Shown here one piece after another: positions 39,563 through 50,708 of a DNA stretch of 64,000 bases (within the stretch, counting starts at the first letter, position 1; each line of letters begins with the position of its first letter). The stretch covers positions 103,198,301 through 103,262,300 of the forward strand of contig NC_133896.1 of NCBI RefSeq assembly GCF_964199755.1. Direction: 5' to 3'. The position numbers were made by a program, and so were the translations under genes. Source of the DNA: Larus michahellis. Its lineage: Eukaryota; Chordata; Aves; Charadriiformes; Laridae. The notes under the pieces are model-generated. The model was given only the letters and a program-made list of their open reading frames with translations. It made no database searches and was not told where the DNA came from.

Positions 39563-39946
39563 GAACGACAGCGGCTGGAGACAATCCTCAATCTGTGTGC
39601 AGAATACTCCAAATCTGACAGCGACCCCGCTGCAGCTACAACAGTTGCTGATGTTCAAAAAATTAACAAAGAACTCGAAAAACTTCAGCTCTCCGATGAG
39701 GATTCGGTGTTCGAAGACTCCCAGATGAATCTGGAAACGAGGTTCAGAAGCCACTTGAAATCGTCTGCCAGCGATTCGGATTTCTCGGAGCTGAGCAACC
39801 ACAGCCGCAGCACTGCTGCTTTCCTCCCGCCGAGAGGGTTGAGAGCCGACGAGCACTTCAACGAAAGCACGAAGCCTCCACCTTTTGCTGCTCCGGGCTT
39901 CCTGAAGGATGCCACCGAATCGTCCTACCTAAGCATCACACCAAAG
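39563..39946 (+). CDS. PHLDB2: PHLDB2 exon 4
   Basis: 384 nt, residues 446-573, phase 0 at both ends, between acceptor AAACTAG and donor AAAG|GTAATG. It begins ERQRLETILNLCAEY, completing the basic helix begun in exon 3. It continues with VQKINKELEKLQLSDEDSVF (about 476-495), which is strongly conserved in LL5 proteins, and then a more variable Ser/Pro-rich linker ending ATESSYLSITPK. The exon 3/4 helix precedes the main coiled coil and is likely structural. Confidence 0.97.
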
Positions 39947-40039
39947 GTAATGCTCTGTAGGAGGAAAGAGCACAAACCGTGTTCGACTGCTTGAAATCCT
40001 CCGCTAGGAGTCAGCTGTCCTGACAGGGACCACGGTTAG

Positions 40040-40166
40040 AATCACAGAATGGTTTGGGTTGGGAGGGACGTTAAAGATCATCTAGTTCCAAGCCCCCTGC
40101 CATGGGCAGGGACACCTCCCACTAGACCAGGTTGCTCAAAGCCCCATCCAGCCTGGTCTTGAATGG
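40040..40166 (-). mobile_element. CR1 LINE 3' fragment, minus strand
   Basis: On the + strand it reads AATCACAGAATGGTTTGGGT, then GATCATCTAGTTCC, ACACCTCCCACTAGACCAGG and CCCCATCCAGCCTGGTCTTG. This is the reverse complement of the last ~125 bp of CR1. It is heavily 5'-truncated, with a single terminal octamer. Confidence 0.93.
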
Positions 40167-41347
40167 TTAGGATTGTTTGGATGTGAGAATTCACCTCAGA
40201 GCTCGTGCAATTTAGCAGCCAGCAAATGATTATTTCATTTTCTGTGGAAGCTATTAGTACTGGAAGTTGTTTTTTTTCAGAGGGATGTACAGTTCAGGAA
40301 GAGTTTTAAGATTTTCTGAGGGACAGGGATTTGCTTGAACAACTACAGATAAGGAAGGTTTCAGGAACCCTGCTTGGCACCGTGCTGGGATGTAGGAGGG
40401 AAGAGAAGCTCTGCTGTCTTCTCCCACCCGGGGGCTCCTGTCTTCTATAACAGGAGCATGTTTTTCGTGGGCAAACCAGAATGGTCACACAGGAGGTGAA
40501 GAGGAGTTGCCTGAGCTGAATTTACTGTCCTGTCTCCTTTCCCGAGGCTGGACCCGAGCCACTTGTCAAATCAGCTGTTGCCTCTCATGGGGCGTGGGGC
40601 AGCAGCCACCCTCCGGCTGCTCGCACCCAACTCCTGTGCTTAATAAGCTGCAGCTCCTTTCCTGTGTACTTCACCCTGCTCTTCTGTTGCTGAAGGGGCG
40701 TTGTCCTTTGAAAAAAACAAGCTCACAGCATTTCTAAGAATTTCCTTCAGCTGGGGCAGCAGCAGCCTCTGCTGGGGCTGGGGCAAGAGACTTTTGTCAT
40801 CTTGGGTCAGTGCCTAGGCTTTGGTGTGCCAGACCAGCAGTGCAGCAAGTCCTGGTGATGGGCAGTGCGTTAAATAAGTGTACTCAAGAGTTAGAATCAG
40901 GAGCATAATAAGACCAAGCACAGCCATAAAAGCAGGTTTCTGTTTAGCAAGTTCACACCTTCAAAATACTTTGTGTCACTCCTTTTTACTGCTATTTACA
41001 CACGGTATGAGCTTCAGCACGGTTCTATGCCTAACATGAATTGTATTTAACCTCTGCTTAACTTACATGCTTCTACTGACTATAAAGATGTTAAGCGTGT
41101 GTAGAGGAAAAGAGGTGTGATAGAAAAACATTTTATCTTATAAAGGGTTAAGTCTCGGGAAATCTCTGCTGAGTCTTTCAGTGTGAAATTATGTTGAACA
41201 GAAACATGCTGTTATGTCTTTACTTGGCCTTTTTGTGTTGAAAAGGTAGTAAGAGATTTCATTTACAAGTTACTGCGGTCTTGCATTTCTTTCCTGTTTG
41301 TTGCTTTCTTTGTGCAAGTCAGAGATCCTATTTTGAACCCTTATTAG

Positions 41348-41488
41348 GAAGTTGAAATCGAAGATGTTATGTCAGCATTATCCGAACAGGATGCTGGACA
41401 AAAAGAGGCTTTCCTGCTAGGATTACTAATGCTAATCAAGGAATACCATTCATTCATTCATCGTAAAGGCTGTTCTGCTAAGCCGTGA
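41348..41488 (+). other. Candidate cryptic or poison exon in intron 4
   Basis: After an AG at 41346-41347 the frame in phase with exon 4 stays open for 46 codons (start EVEIEDVMSALSEQDAGQKE) to TGA 41486-41488. A donor-like ATC|GTAAAG lies at 41462/41463. A 115-nt exon 41348-41462 would shift the frame and bring a stop about eight codons into exon 5. I recall no such segment in mammalian PHLDB2, and the acceptor tract is mediocre, so this may be chance. Confidence 0.2.
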
Positions 41489-42365
41489 GAAAAGCGGTAA
41501 CAAGCAACTGTGTTAATGAAACACAGCTCATTGTTTTTAAAATATTGAGATCAGATTTGTCCCGGGATAAAATGCCCGCTCTCAGAATAGCCATTCGGTA
41601 GCTGAGCTGAGCCTCTTCTGAGCAAGGCTGTGCGGCCCCATGGTTAGCGCAGCCCACTCCTAATTCCGACTGGGGACAATGAGCGAGCAGCCTTACCAGA
41701 GTAATTGGATCGCAAGCCCCTGGGGTCAGATGAACATGAAGAATACATTTGAAACTCAATGCTCTTTGATCTAGCCTTTTGCTGGTATAAGATCACAGGT
41801 ATTTTCTTAATAATGTTGTTCAATTCTTGGCACAGTTATCTGGCAACGAAAAGAGCGACGTTAAAGGTACTGCTTCCTCGGTGCTAACCGGGGAGACAGA
41901 ACCGACTTTTTTCCTGATTTTACATAAGCTGCTCATCTTATGGCTGGTTACAAAAATGTCCTATCCTACCTCCTGGCTTTTATTATATGAGCAGCTGAAA
42001 TTTACGTAAAAAGCATCTTCATCTATCTGTGTTATTTTTATAAGGGAAAATTAGATTTTTACAACCTAAATAGCACAGCATGTGAAGTATTCTCAAAGGT
42101 AAGGTTATAATAATTCCTGTAGTATGAATAGGATTTACTGTTAAGTATAGTATTTACTTCCAGTGCCTGGAAGTAAAGTATCATGTTTGTTTCTCTTGTA
42201 CACCTTCTAAATATAGAAATAGCAATATAGTAGATACGAAATATGTAAGAGCTTCAAACCCAGCAGTACAGTACTTGTCTAAAATATGAACACGCTATGA
42301 AAGGGGGAAGGAAAGACAGTGTTTAACTCTGTTTCTAATGAACCTCTTGTAACTTGTAACTGCAG

Positions 42366-42509
42366 ATACCAGAATGCACAAGCGATGAGCAAAGAGGGCA
42401 GGAGCTTGGTCGACTGGAGGAGGAGCGCATAGTAATCCTAAATAACTTGGAAGAACTTGAGCAGAAGATCAAAGATTTAAATGACCAGATGGATGAATCC
42501 TCGAGAGAG
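42366..42509 (+). CDS. PHLDB2: PHLDB2 exon 5, start of main coiled coil
   Basis: 144 nt, residues 574-621, phase 0 at both ends, with acceptor AACTGCAG and donor GAGAG|GTATGA. It starts IPECTSDEQRGQELGRLEEE and contains RIVILNNLEELEQKIKDLND followed by QMDESSRE. The heptad-like leucine/isoleucine spacing marks the beginning of the long coiled coil. The first 20 residues diverge from the mammalian protein as I recall it, while RIVILNNLEEL onward is conserved. Confidence 0.97.
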
Positions 42510-43384
42510 GTATGAAATAGTTTTGGTTTTAAATGTCTTGCTTGTTAGGTATGTCTACATAGCATAAGTTTGATGGCTTCAGCAAGTACATAGGGAACTC
42601 ACGGATGTATGTAGCCTTCACGTTCTGTACTTTTTCACCAGAATTAGGCACAGAATTACGGACCTGGCGGTCTCCTACTGTGAAGGTTACTTTTCCCCAG
42701 CAGAGAGATGGATGTGATGCTCAGATTAGCCTTTCCCAGCTGTAACCGTTATACTCCTAAGTGGAATTAGAACAATCTTGCTTGTTGAATGGTCACTCAA
42801 TTGATCCAAATACCTTGTGTCGCTTGGGAGTTTTATGGTGGCATCTCCTGTGACTGTTTAAAGAGAAAGGAAGTGAGACAACTTCCTTTTAAACCTCCTT
42901 GGCTTTACAGTGGCAAGGGTATGTTGGCACCCGCTTGCCTTCTGGAATCTCACAGTTGCAGACTAAGCTGGCCAGGCATTTGGGTTGTGCTTGCTCCAAT
43001 TATCAGCGACAGGAAAGAAACAGCTGTTCCAGAAGGGTTTCCTACGGAGCCTGGGCACAGAGAGCTGGTACAGTATCATAACAGGAGGAAGCACGGGAGA
43101 GAAGTGTTAGAAAAGAAAAAGTTTTGGAAAAAAGAATCTTCAAACTAAAGTTGGTTTGGACTTTATTTTGCCGTGTTTTATGTTGCAGTTTTACTTTTTC
43201 TCAGATTTGTGATCTCTTTTTTTTAACTTTCTTTTGTGGGAGTAAACCTTAATTTTTGTTTTTTATTTTATTTTTTAAAAGTTTCTCTGTTGTGAATAAT
43301 CACCAACTCGCCCCCCTTCCCCCAGAGTGTATCAAGATTTCTTCTTAATCTGGACTGCTTCTGAAAAATGTTTTGTGTTCCTAG
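42510..43384 (+). other. PHLDB2: PHLDB2 intron 5
   Basis: 875 bp, AT-rich, with a T-rich stretch at about 43218-43285 before the acceptor GTTCCTAG. Nothing else is recognised. Confidence 0.85.
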
Positions 43385-43522
43385 TTGGATATGGAATGTG
43401 CCCTTTTGGATGGGGAACAGAAATCTGAAACAACAGAGCTGCTGAAAGAGAAGGAAATATTGGATCATCTAAACAGAAAAATAGCTGAGCTGGAGAGAAA
43501 TGTTATTGGTGAAAAGACAAAG
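43385..43522 (+). CDS. PHLDB2: PHLDB2 exon 6, coiled coil
   Basis: 138 nt, residues 622-667, phase 0 at both ends, with donor AAAG|GTAAAT. It reads LDMECALLDGEQKSETTELL, then KEKEILDHLNRKIAELERNV and IGEKTK. It is almost the same as the mammalian exon as I recall it. This acidic and leucine-rich coiled coil belongs to the part of LL5-beta implicated in self-association and in binding CLASPs and ELKS (family knowledge). Confidence 0.97.
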
Positions 43523-44145
43523 GTAAATGAGTTATCTTAGCTAGCTGTGTTCTCTGTTCCCCTTGATCTTCAAAATACATTTGTATGATTAACATATTGA
43601 TGGAGGTTTTTTTATGAAGTACTGTCTATAAGTATATTTACTTGATAAATATAGAAGAAAAAAAGTAGTTGTCTCACCATCATCTCCCTCTAACAGTCTT
43701 GTTTTCCAAGGTATGCTGACAAGCAAAATATAGTACACTTCAGTAAAAAGACGACTTACTGTGAAGATATTTCTGATTAATAAAAAAATCCGTGTAGGGG
43801 TTGGATTTAGGTTATCTGTTGTTTAAAAGAACAGTATTAATTGAACTGTTCCACTATCCTCCACTGTAGGTTATATATTTTAAATTTAAAAAAAATAATC
43901 CTTTATCAGCAAAGGAATAGAATGAAAGGCGGCTGTGGTTTCAGAAGATGGCTTTGTCTAATATTATATAGAACGATATGTAAGACATCTGTCAAGTATG
44001 TAGTTTAAAAGCAATTATGTTGGTTTATTTTGTTTGCTGACTGACAATTTTAATACTGTAGAACGTTCTCTCTGGGATTAAGTCAAAGGAATTAATTAGT
44101 TCTCCTGTACAGTCAGATACTTAATTGCTGTCTAATACGCAACAG

Positions 44146-44164
44146 ATATATATATATATATATA
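44146..44164. repeat. (AT)n microsatellite
   Basis: About nine AT units in intron 6. Confidence 0.9.
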
Positions 44165-45320
44165 AAAGCATATATTTGTGAAATAGGATAGCACTGCAAT
44201 AAGATTTTAAGTACAGAAATGGAAAGGGCTTGCCAGATGAAGTTGTCCCACTCCAACACGGGAGTGCTGGTTCCCTCTGGCAGGCTCTCCACCGGCCTCT
44301 CCGGGCGGGCAGTTCCCTTCTCCACAGGCGATGTGCCACGGCCAAGAATACCTCAAGGTCAGGAAGTTTTTCCAGGGCTTCCAGACAGTAATGTTTCCTT
44401 TTTAAATTTCATCCTCTACCTCATAATTTAAACCTGTCACTGGTGGAAATACTCTTAACTAGTCTCTCCCCCTCTTTTTTTAAGCTTTCGAGAAATAATC
44501 TGAAAGTCTTCTGCATTATTTGCTTTTGCTTAGACAAGCTGCACCTTTTTAGCTCTTTCACACTTCCCATTTGTTTCACGCCTTACAGCTTGCATTGTTT
44601 TATTCTGAGCTTTTTGTCTTCAATTTCTGCCTACCCTTTTGTGAGCCTGAATGCTGTTTTGTGGCTGTACCCATCGAGCCTGTGTCTGAGAAGGAGAACG
44701 GTGCTCCCACCTTTCTGCCCTGTGGAGTGACAACACACATCCAGTTTAAGTTTGAACTTTCATGGACTCTCCTGCCTGCTCTTTTCCTTGTTCTCGTGTA
44801 TCCCTCAGTGATCCTTCGGCTTTCGGTGTTGCCTGTGGTCGTGTTTTAAGTTATCTATGGAACGTGTTTCATACTTGTTTTTTAGTACAAAGTTGAGTTT
44901 GAAGTTGGTAACAGCAGATAGGATGCTGCCAGCAGATACCCTCCAAAAGGATGGTGCTAGAAGTTCTGGTTGGTGGTAGCAAATACCATATCCAGAAGTT
45001 CAAGAGATCTTGTCTTTTATATTTGTTCTCTAGGAGGCTCAAAGTTCAACAAAACTAATGGAAACTATTCTAAAACCTGTAGATTGTTTAGATTTCCTGA
45101 CTGCTATGATGGAACATCATAGTGTGTAGCAGTCAGAAAATTAAAATGCCAGGTCTAGTTTAAATTTTTTGAACTGAAACATTAAAAGCAGCCTAGAAAA
45201 GGCACTTTTGTTATTTAAAAGGCAAGTTCACTCAAAACATTTTTTTTTTCAGTATGAAGCATGCCACTAGTCAGATCAGTTACAATATTTTAGTCGTCTT
45301 TTCTTTTGTGTTCCTTTTTT

Positions 45321-45340
45321 AAACAAACAAACAAACAAAA
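45321..45340. repeat. (AAAC)n short tandem repeat
   Basis: Five AAAC units in intron 6, just after a T-rich stretch. Confidence 0.9.
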
Positions 45341-47597
45341 CCCTGTCTGTGAGTGTGTGCTCCAGACTTAAAGCCATGGCTCAGTTAATACTGAAGTTAT
45401 CTTTGTAGAAATAAACTCCTAGGAGAGTCCAGAAATTTTGTTCTGGAAGGTGTCTGAAAGTGTTGCATAAACATGAAAGTTTAAAAAAGAAATGGGAGAC
45501 AAGCTTCTGCAAACAGGCAAAATATAAAGTGACAGCTGAAGTGTTCTGGAGAAAATAGTGTCAGCCAGCAAAACAGATGGCACTCATCGTGTCAACAAAT
45601 AAAACTTTGGGCTGACTTGAAACAACAGTGTTTTTTAAAGCTGGGCTTGTTTGTCTGTACGTTTAAGGTTGCAGCCCTGCAGATCTGGTGCAAGATAGGC
45701 AACATCTTGGCTCTGTAGCAGCACAGGACCAACCCCCCCTCCCCGAAAAGGGGTGCTCAGGTAGAGGTGGCATGTGGTCCTTTTTGCTGCAATAATTTGA
45801 AACTTATGACCTCCTCAACAGAATTAAGGCTTGGGGTTTTGGCCAGTAGTTGCCACCCTGCTGATGGCACGTTTTGTGTTGTTTCTTCCAAGAACAAGTG
45901 TCCCAGTGTGTCCCCACAGTGGTCACAGTTTCTTCTAGTTGCCTGAATATTCTACCCCTGATAACACCGGTGGTCTTGGTTTTGGTGGTGCTTCCTGGCA
46001 AGAAGCTGTTGGATCCCACCGCTTGGGCAGTGGTTGCATTTCTGTCAGGGTAAGGGAGTGATATCTGAATACACTGCATGCTGTCATCTTGAGGTGAGAG
46101 AGAAAGTTAATTTCACTCACAAAATGGTGCTGGGGCATTAGTGCCGTACATGATGGCACTTGCCTCTGGAACGACTTGAGCGTCTCCTGGAATTTGCCAC
46201 TGATCTCGGCACCTGTTCGACAGGAAACCCTTGCCTGGTTGTGTTTCATCTTTACCCATGCACCTGTTTGAAAAACCTGTGAAATTCTTAAAAAGAGAGA
46301 TCATAAACTACAGCCATCATAAACCACTGGGCCATGTTTTGTACTTGAAATAGACTGTAGGTGAAAGCTCTTGTACTATGTTCTACCCAATTCTTTGATT
46401 TTTATTTTTTCTTAATGCCCTGTGCACAATTCACTTACTTAGATGGGGATACAAAGTTTTGCCAACTTTTGCACGGTTTTAAAGCTACGATTTCCAGCCC
46501 TTGTGAGGCAAGAGAATCGAGTAGAAAACATAGTTGAAGGCAGGAGAGTGGTGAGTTCAGTCTGGGGCTGTGCCAGCGTGCTCTTTGCTGCGGTACAGTG
46601 TGTCTGTGTCCCAGCACCTCGCTGGTAAATCAGGAGTGGATTTTGCAGTGCAGAGCGGGTTTGTATGTTATATGGTATGCTGCATCCTGATCTCGTTTGG
46701 GTCGTGTGCTCAGCCCTACCTGAACACACAACCAATGGTGAGGAAGGACGATTGAATCGGTGAGGAAGATTACTGTAGCGCACACCTTGTGGTGAGTTGA
46801 AAGCATTTCCCTGGCTTTTGCGAGTATGCCACCACACACATTGTAAGGAACGAAGAAACAATTAGTATTGATTTACTTAGGTTTTGGAAAGAAGAGCTAT
46901 GAGCGGTTGCTGTTTTGAAAAGAAGATGACAGAGCCTTTCGGCACCGTTGCAGAGCTCAGCGTAGTTCTGGCTGTGGTGCATCTCTGCCAGGTACAAGTG
47001 CCGACAGGACTCTGTTGTCTTGGCTGGGGTAGCTCCTTCCAGAGCTGGAGAATGGGAATGCTGTTTGGCATGGCCTGTGCTTTCAGCTATGCTGGAAATC
47101 GTGCTAGTTTAAGGAGGAAGGTGTAGCTTTGCCTCCATGGTCATGCTTCTTGAACACAGCTGATAATCGTCTCATTCTTTCTTTTTTAACTACCGTGCAC
47201 TGCATATTTGGTTTTATTGACAGGAAAAGATGACCAACTATGTATATAAATAGCAGCATTTAAGATATTAATTGCAAATTCCAGTTGTGCAGGGACAGCC
47301 CTGAAAAGTCACTAGTAACACAGTTTGACAGGTACAGCTTGAAGCTCTCCAGGAAAGAACTTTGCTACAGATTTTGACAAAATTACATTATGTGCAGCCT
47401 GCTCTGGAGAGGGCCGAGCTGGGCAGTACCCAGAAACAAGCAAGCAGGTGAGGTATCTCCCTTTTTTCCTGCCACTCGACCTGGCTTCCTTTAATTAACC
47501 ATGGCAGTCATTCATGTTACCATACAGTCGGTGTACAATAGTGCTGCTATTGTTTCAAGTGGAACAATGCCTCAGGTCCCCGGTGCTATTTACAGTT

Positions 47598-48010
47598 ATC
47601 ATAGAATCATAGAATGTGTTGGGTTGGAAGGGACCTTTAAAGGCCATCTAGTCCAACCCCCCTGCAGTAAGCAGGGACATCTTCAACTAGACCAGGTTGC
47701 TCAGAGCCTCATCCAGCCTGGCCTTGAATGTCTCCAGGGATGGGGCCTTCACTGCCTCTCTGGGCAACCTGTTCCAGTGTCTCACCACCCTCGTTGTAAA
47801 GAACTTCATCCTAATGTCTAATCTAAACCTACCCTGCTCTAGTTTAAAACCATTGCCCCTTGTCCTATCACTACGCTCCCTGATAAAGAGTTCCTTCCCA
47901 GCTTTCCTGTAGGCCCCCTTTAGGTACTGGAAGGCTGCCATAAGGTCTCCGTGGAGCCCTCTCTTCTCCAGGCTGAACAACCCCAACTCTCTCAGCCTGT
48001 TTATAAGTTC
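47598..48010 (-). mobile_element. CR1 LINE 3' fragment with open ORF2 tail, minus strand
   Basis: Two copies of CATAGAAT (47600-47607 and 47608-47615, reverse complement ATTCTATG) mark the 3' terminus. On the minus strand 99 codons (47687-47986) read open with the hallmark ORF2 end: [40 protein letters not shown] and [11 protein letters not shown]. It is 5'-truncated, with about 410 bp kept, and lies antisense within intron 6. The open frame suggests a fairly recent copy. Confidence 0.95.
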
Positions 48011-50635
48011 CTCCCAGTGACTCTTCAGTCACAAGACTTAGTTCAGGATTGACGTTTGTCTATAAGGAAGCTGGAGAAAATTGTATTTCCCCGATTGGAT
48101 GTAGTCCAGATTTGCAAAGTACTTTCTTGTTGTACAGTGCTTCATTAGTCTGCGTAGTTTTAAAACATGCAGTCCAGCATATGTGGAGAAGGATGCTTAA
48201 TGATTCGCCATGCCTGATGTCTCCAAGTTACAGCATGAGGTTGAAAGTAAATACATCGCCAGTCAAAGAAAGAATAGATCAGCGAGCATGAATAAAACAG
48301 GAATAACTGAAAATGAGTAATGAATTCAGCAGAAGTGCTATGGGAGGTAATCATAGCTAAATGGGAGTTTTGGCAGAGAGTTTCAAAACAATTATTTGTG
48401 CAAAGGTTTAGACTGTATTTTAGGAGAGGAAGGTTATTCCTCTTTTTCTGGAGGACCTTTGCCTTATGTCGTGGTGGAAATACGTACCCTGGAACTCTTT
48501 TATCAAACTGGGTTTCCTGTCCCTTTTCAAGAGCAGAAATCAGGAGCAGCTGGCAGCAGATAACTCATCTTTTTTTGGAATACATTTAATTTTTTCCGCA
48601 TGCTTTTGTGGAAATATTTTTCAGTCATTAACAGAATATCCCAGGCATGCCAAAACATTTGAAGCTCGGCCTCTTTGCTGAATTAGTACTGCAAAGACTT
48701 GCACGAATTGAGCCAAGGAAAGAGCAGCTGTCTGATGAGCCGTATGAAGGGGGACAGCAGCAATCAAAGTTAAATGTACTGGTGGTCTCTCCTCAGTCCT
48801 TTCTCTTCTGGATTCAAAATTCCTGCTGCTGTTTCTTATCCTAGATGAGTCTGATGAATTTATGCCTCATAGCATTGCCTTTTAAATCCTTCCTGGTCAG
48901 ATTCCAGTTCAGCAAGATGGAAGCAAGTGTTTTAAATGGATGAGTTATTGTGCCTATAACATTTTTAAACTCCTTAAGACAAGATACACAAGATTAAGTA
49001 TTCTGAGCAATACTTGCATCCACTGGATATATCCACATAAGGTTATTCTGTAGAGAGAACACTCATGAGGAAAGATTATTACGAAGACTCAAGGAGAAAA
49101 ATCTGAATTCACAAGCTTTCTTTTACAACAGTTATGAGGGAAATAGCAGAAGAGGTTGTACCACTAAGGGAAATCCTCTTATGTCATCTAGATGTTGAAG
49201 ACTATAAAGAACTTTAATTTTCTCACTTGAAATTTTTTTCTTCTGGTTTGGATGGTTATTTCCTCTTCTACATTCGTGCTCTAGAATCAGGAGTTTTCTT
49301 TTGCCTCCCCATCTGTTCACTAGAACAACACGTTGCAATGGTCAGAGAATGAGCTTAGAAATTCCAAAAAACTTGAGTTGTTTTAGGACAATGTTAATGT
49401 GTCCAACTATTGTGATTTTTTTACTTACTGCAGAGAGATTACTTACTGTGATTTAAAATGCTTTTTAACAATAGATTTATACATGCATGTGAAACAAAAA
49501 CCATTGAGATCTCTCATACAAATGCCATCACTCTATACAGTCTGTTATGATGCATATAATAAATTAGTCACCACTCATACAGTAAAAAGAACTATTGTGA
49601 AATCCCTTCTTCTATTGTATTATGCTCCTTTTCACATGCCTGGCATTCTCCTCCCACCCCCCCACCTGTTAATAGCTTCTTGCATGAAAACTACAGGGAT
49701 TTAGTGACAAATAACTAAATTGTGACAAGTTTTATGCTTCTGTCCTGAAAGAGAGCAAGGAATGCAGGAAAGAGTCTGAAAAATATAGAAGAGGAGCATG
49801 TGCGGTTTTGCACGAGAGGAGCTCTTTCATTTCAACAGTATTTTTTTAATCAAGAGTTGTATGAGGTTTAATTTGTATAGCCATAGCATTGGAAATGCTT
49901 TCAATATGCAGTTCTCAAAGAGTTGGTGGACCTCAGGTTTAACACTTTCCCCCTGTGTACCATTTGCCCCTTTCAGTAACTACTGAAGAGCAGATAACAT
50001 TTCCTAGCCTGCTTTCTGTTGGGGACTAGACTATTTTCTTACAAATTCATGGTAAGAGTTAGGCCAATTTCATCAGTTTTCTTGCTCTTCCACTTACTCT
50101 CCAAAATATTTTACTGAATGGACAAACTCTGTAGCATCGCACCACTTCCAAGGGGAAAGGAATCATTTCTGTAGTCTGTTCTTTCTCCTCCACTTCTAGC
50201 TTTTGCAGTCCTTCTGTTTGCTGTAGATTATTTTGGAGAAGGGGAGCGATGTTCTTTTGGAGAGTCAAAGAATCAAGTTTGGCTAGAAGTGAAAGCATGA
50301 AGATGAGATGGAGAAGCTTCTCAGAACGAAGAACTGCATGTGCTTCTCCTTGTTTCTCAGAAACCTGTGAAAGTTGTGGGAGTAGCTGATTCCATCCTGA
50401 GAGACAGGGCGTGCAGATCTAAAGCTTGGCCTGAGTAATGAGACATTGCTACCTTAAAACATGATGAGTTGCAGGTGAGTTGGACTGGGGACGATCCTGG
50501 AGTACTTCAGACTGGAACATTGGAAGTGTAAGAGCCTGCTGGATGGCAACGCATTCAGTATTTTTTTTTTTCTTTGTTTATGGCTTGTAGGTTTCTTTGC
50601 AGTTTCTCTTTCTCTCTGAAAATAGCACATACCTT

Positions 50636-50708
50636 GGGTTTTTTTTGTTTTGTTTTTTTGTTGTGTTTTGGTTTGGGTTTTTGTTTTGTTTTGTTTTGGT
50701 TTTTTTTG
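50636..50708. repeat. T/TTTTG low-complexity tract
   Basis: About 70 nt composed almost only of T and G in irregular TTTTG units. It looks like an expanded simple repeat. Confidence 0.85.

Larger units (their letters stand above)
39947..42365 (+). other. PHLDB2: PHLDB2 intron 4
   Basis: About 2.4 kb. A minus-strand CR1 tail begins 93 bp after the donor. A possible unannotated exon at 41348-41462 (or extended to the stop at 41488) is described separately. Otherwise nothing is recognised. Confidence 0.75.
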
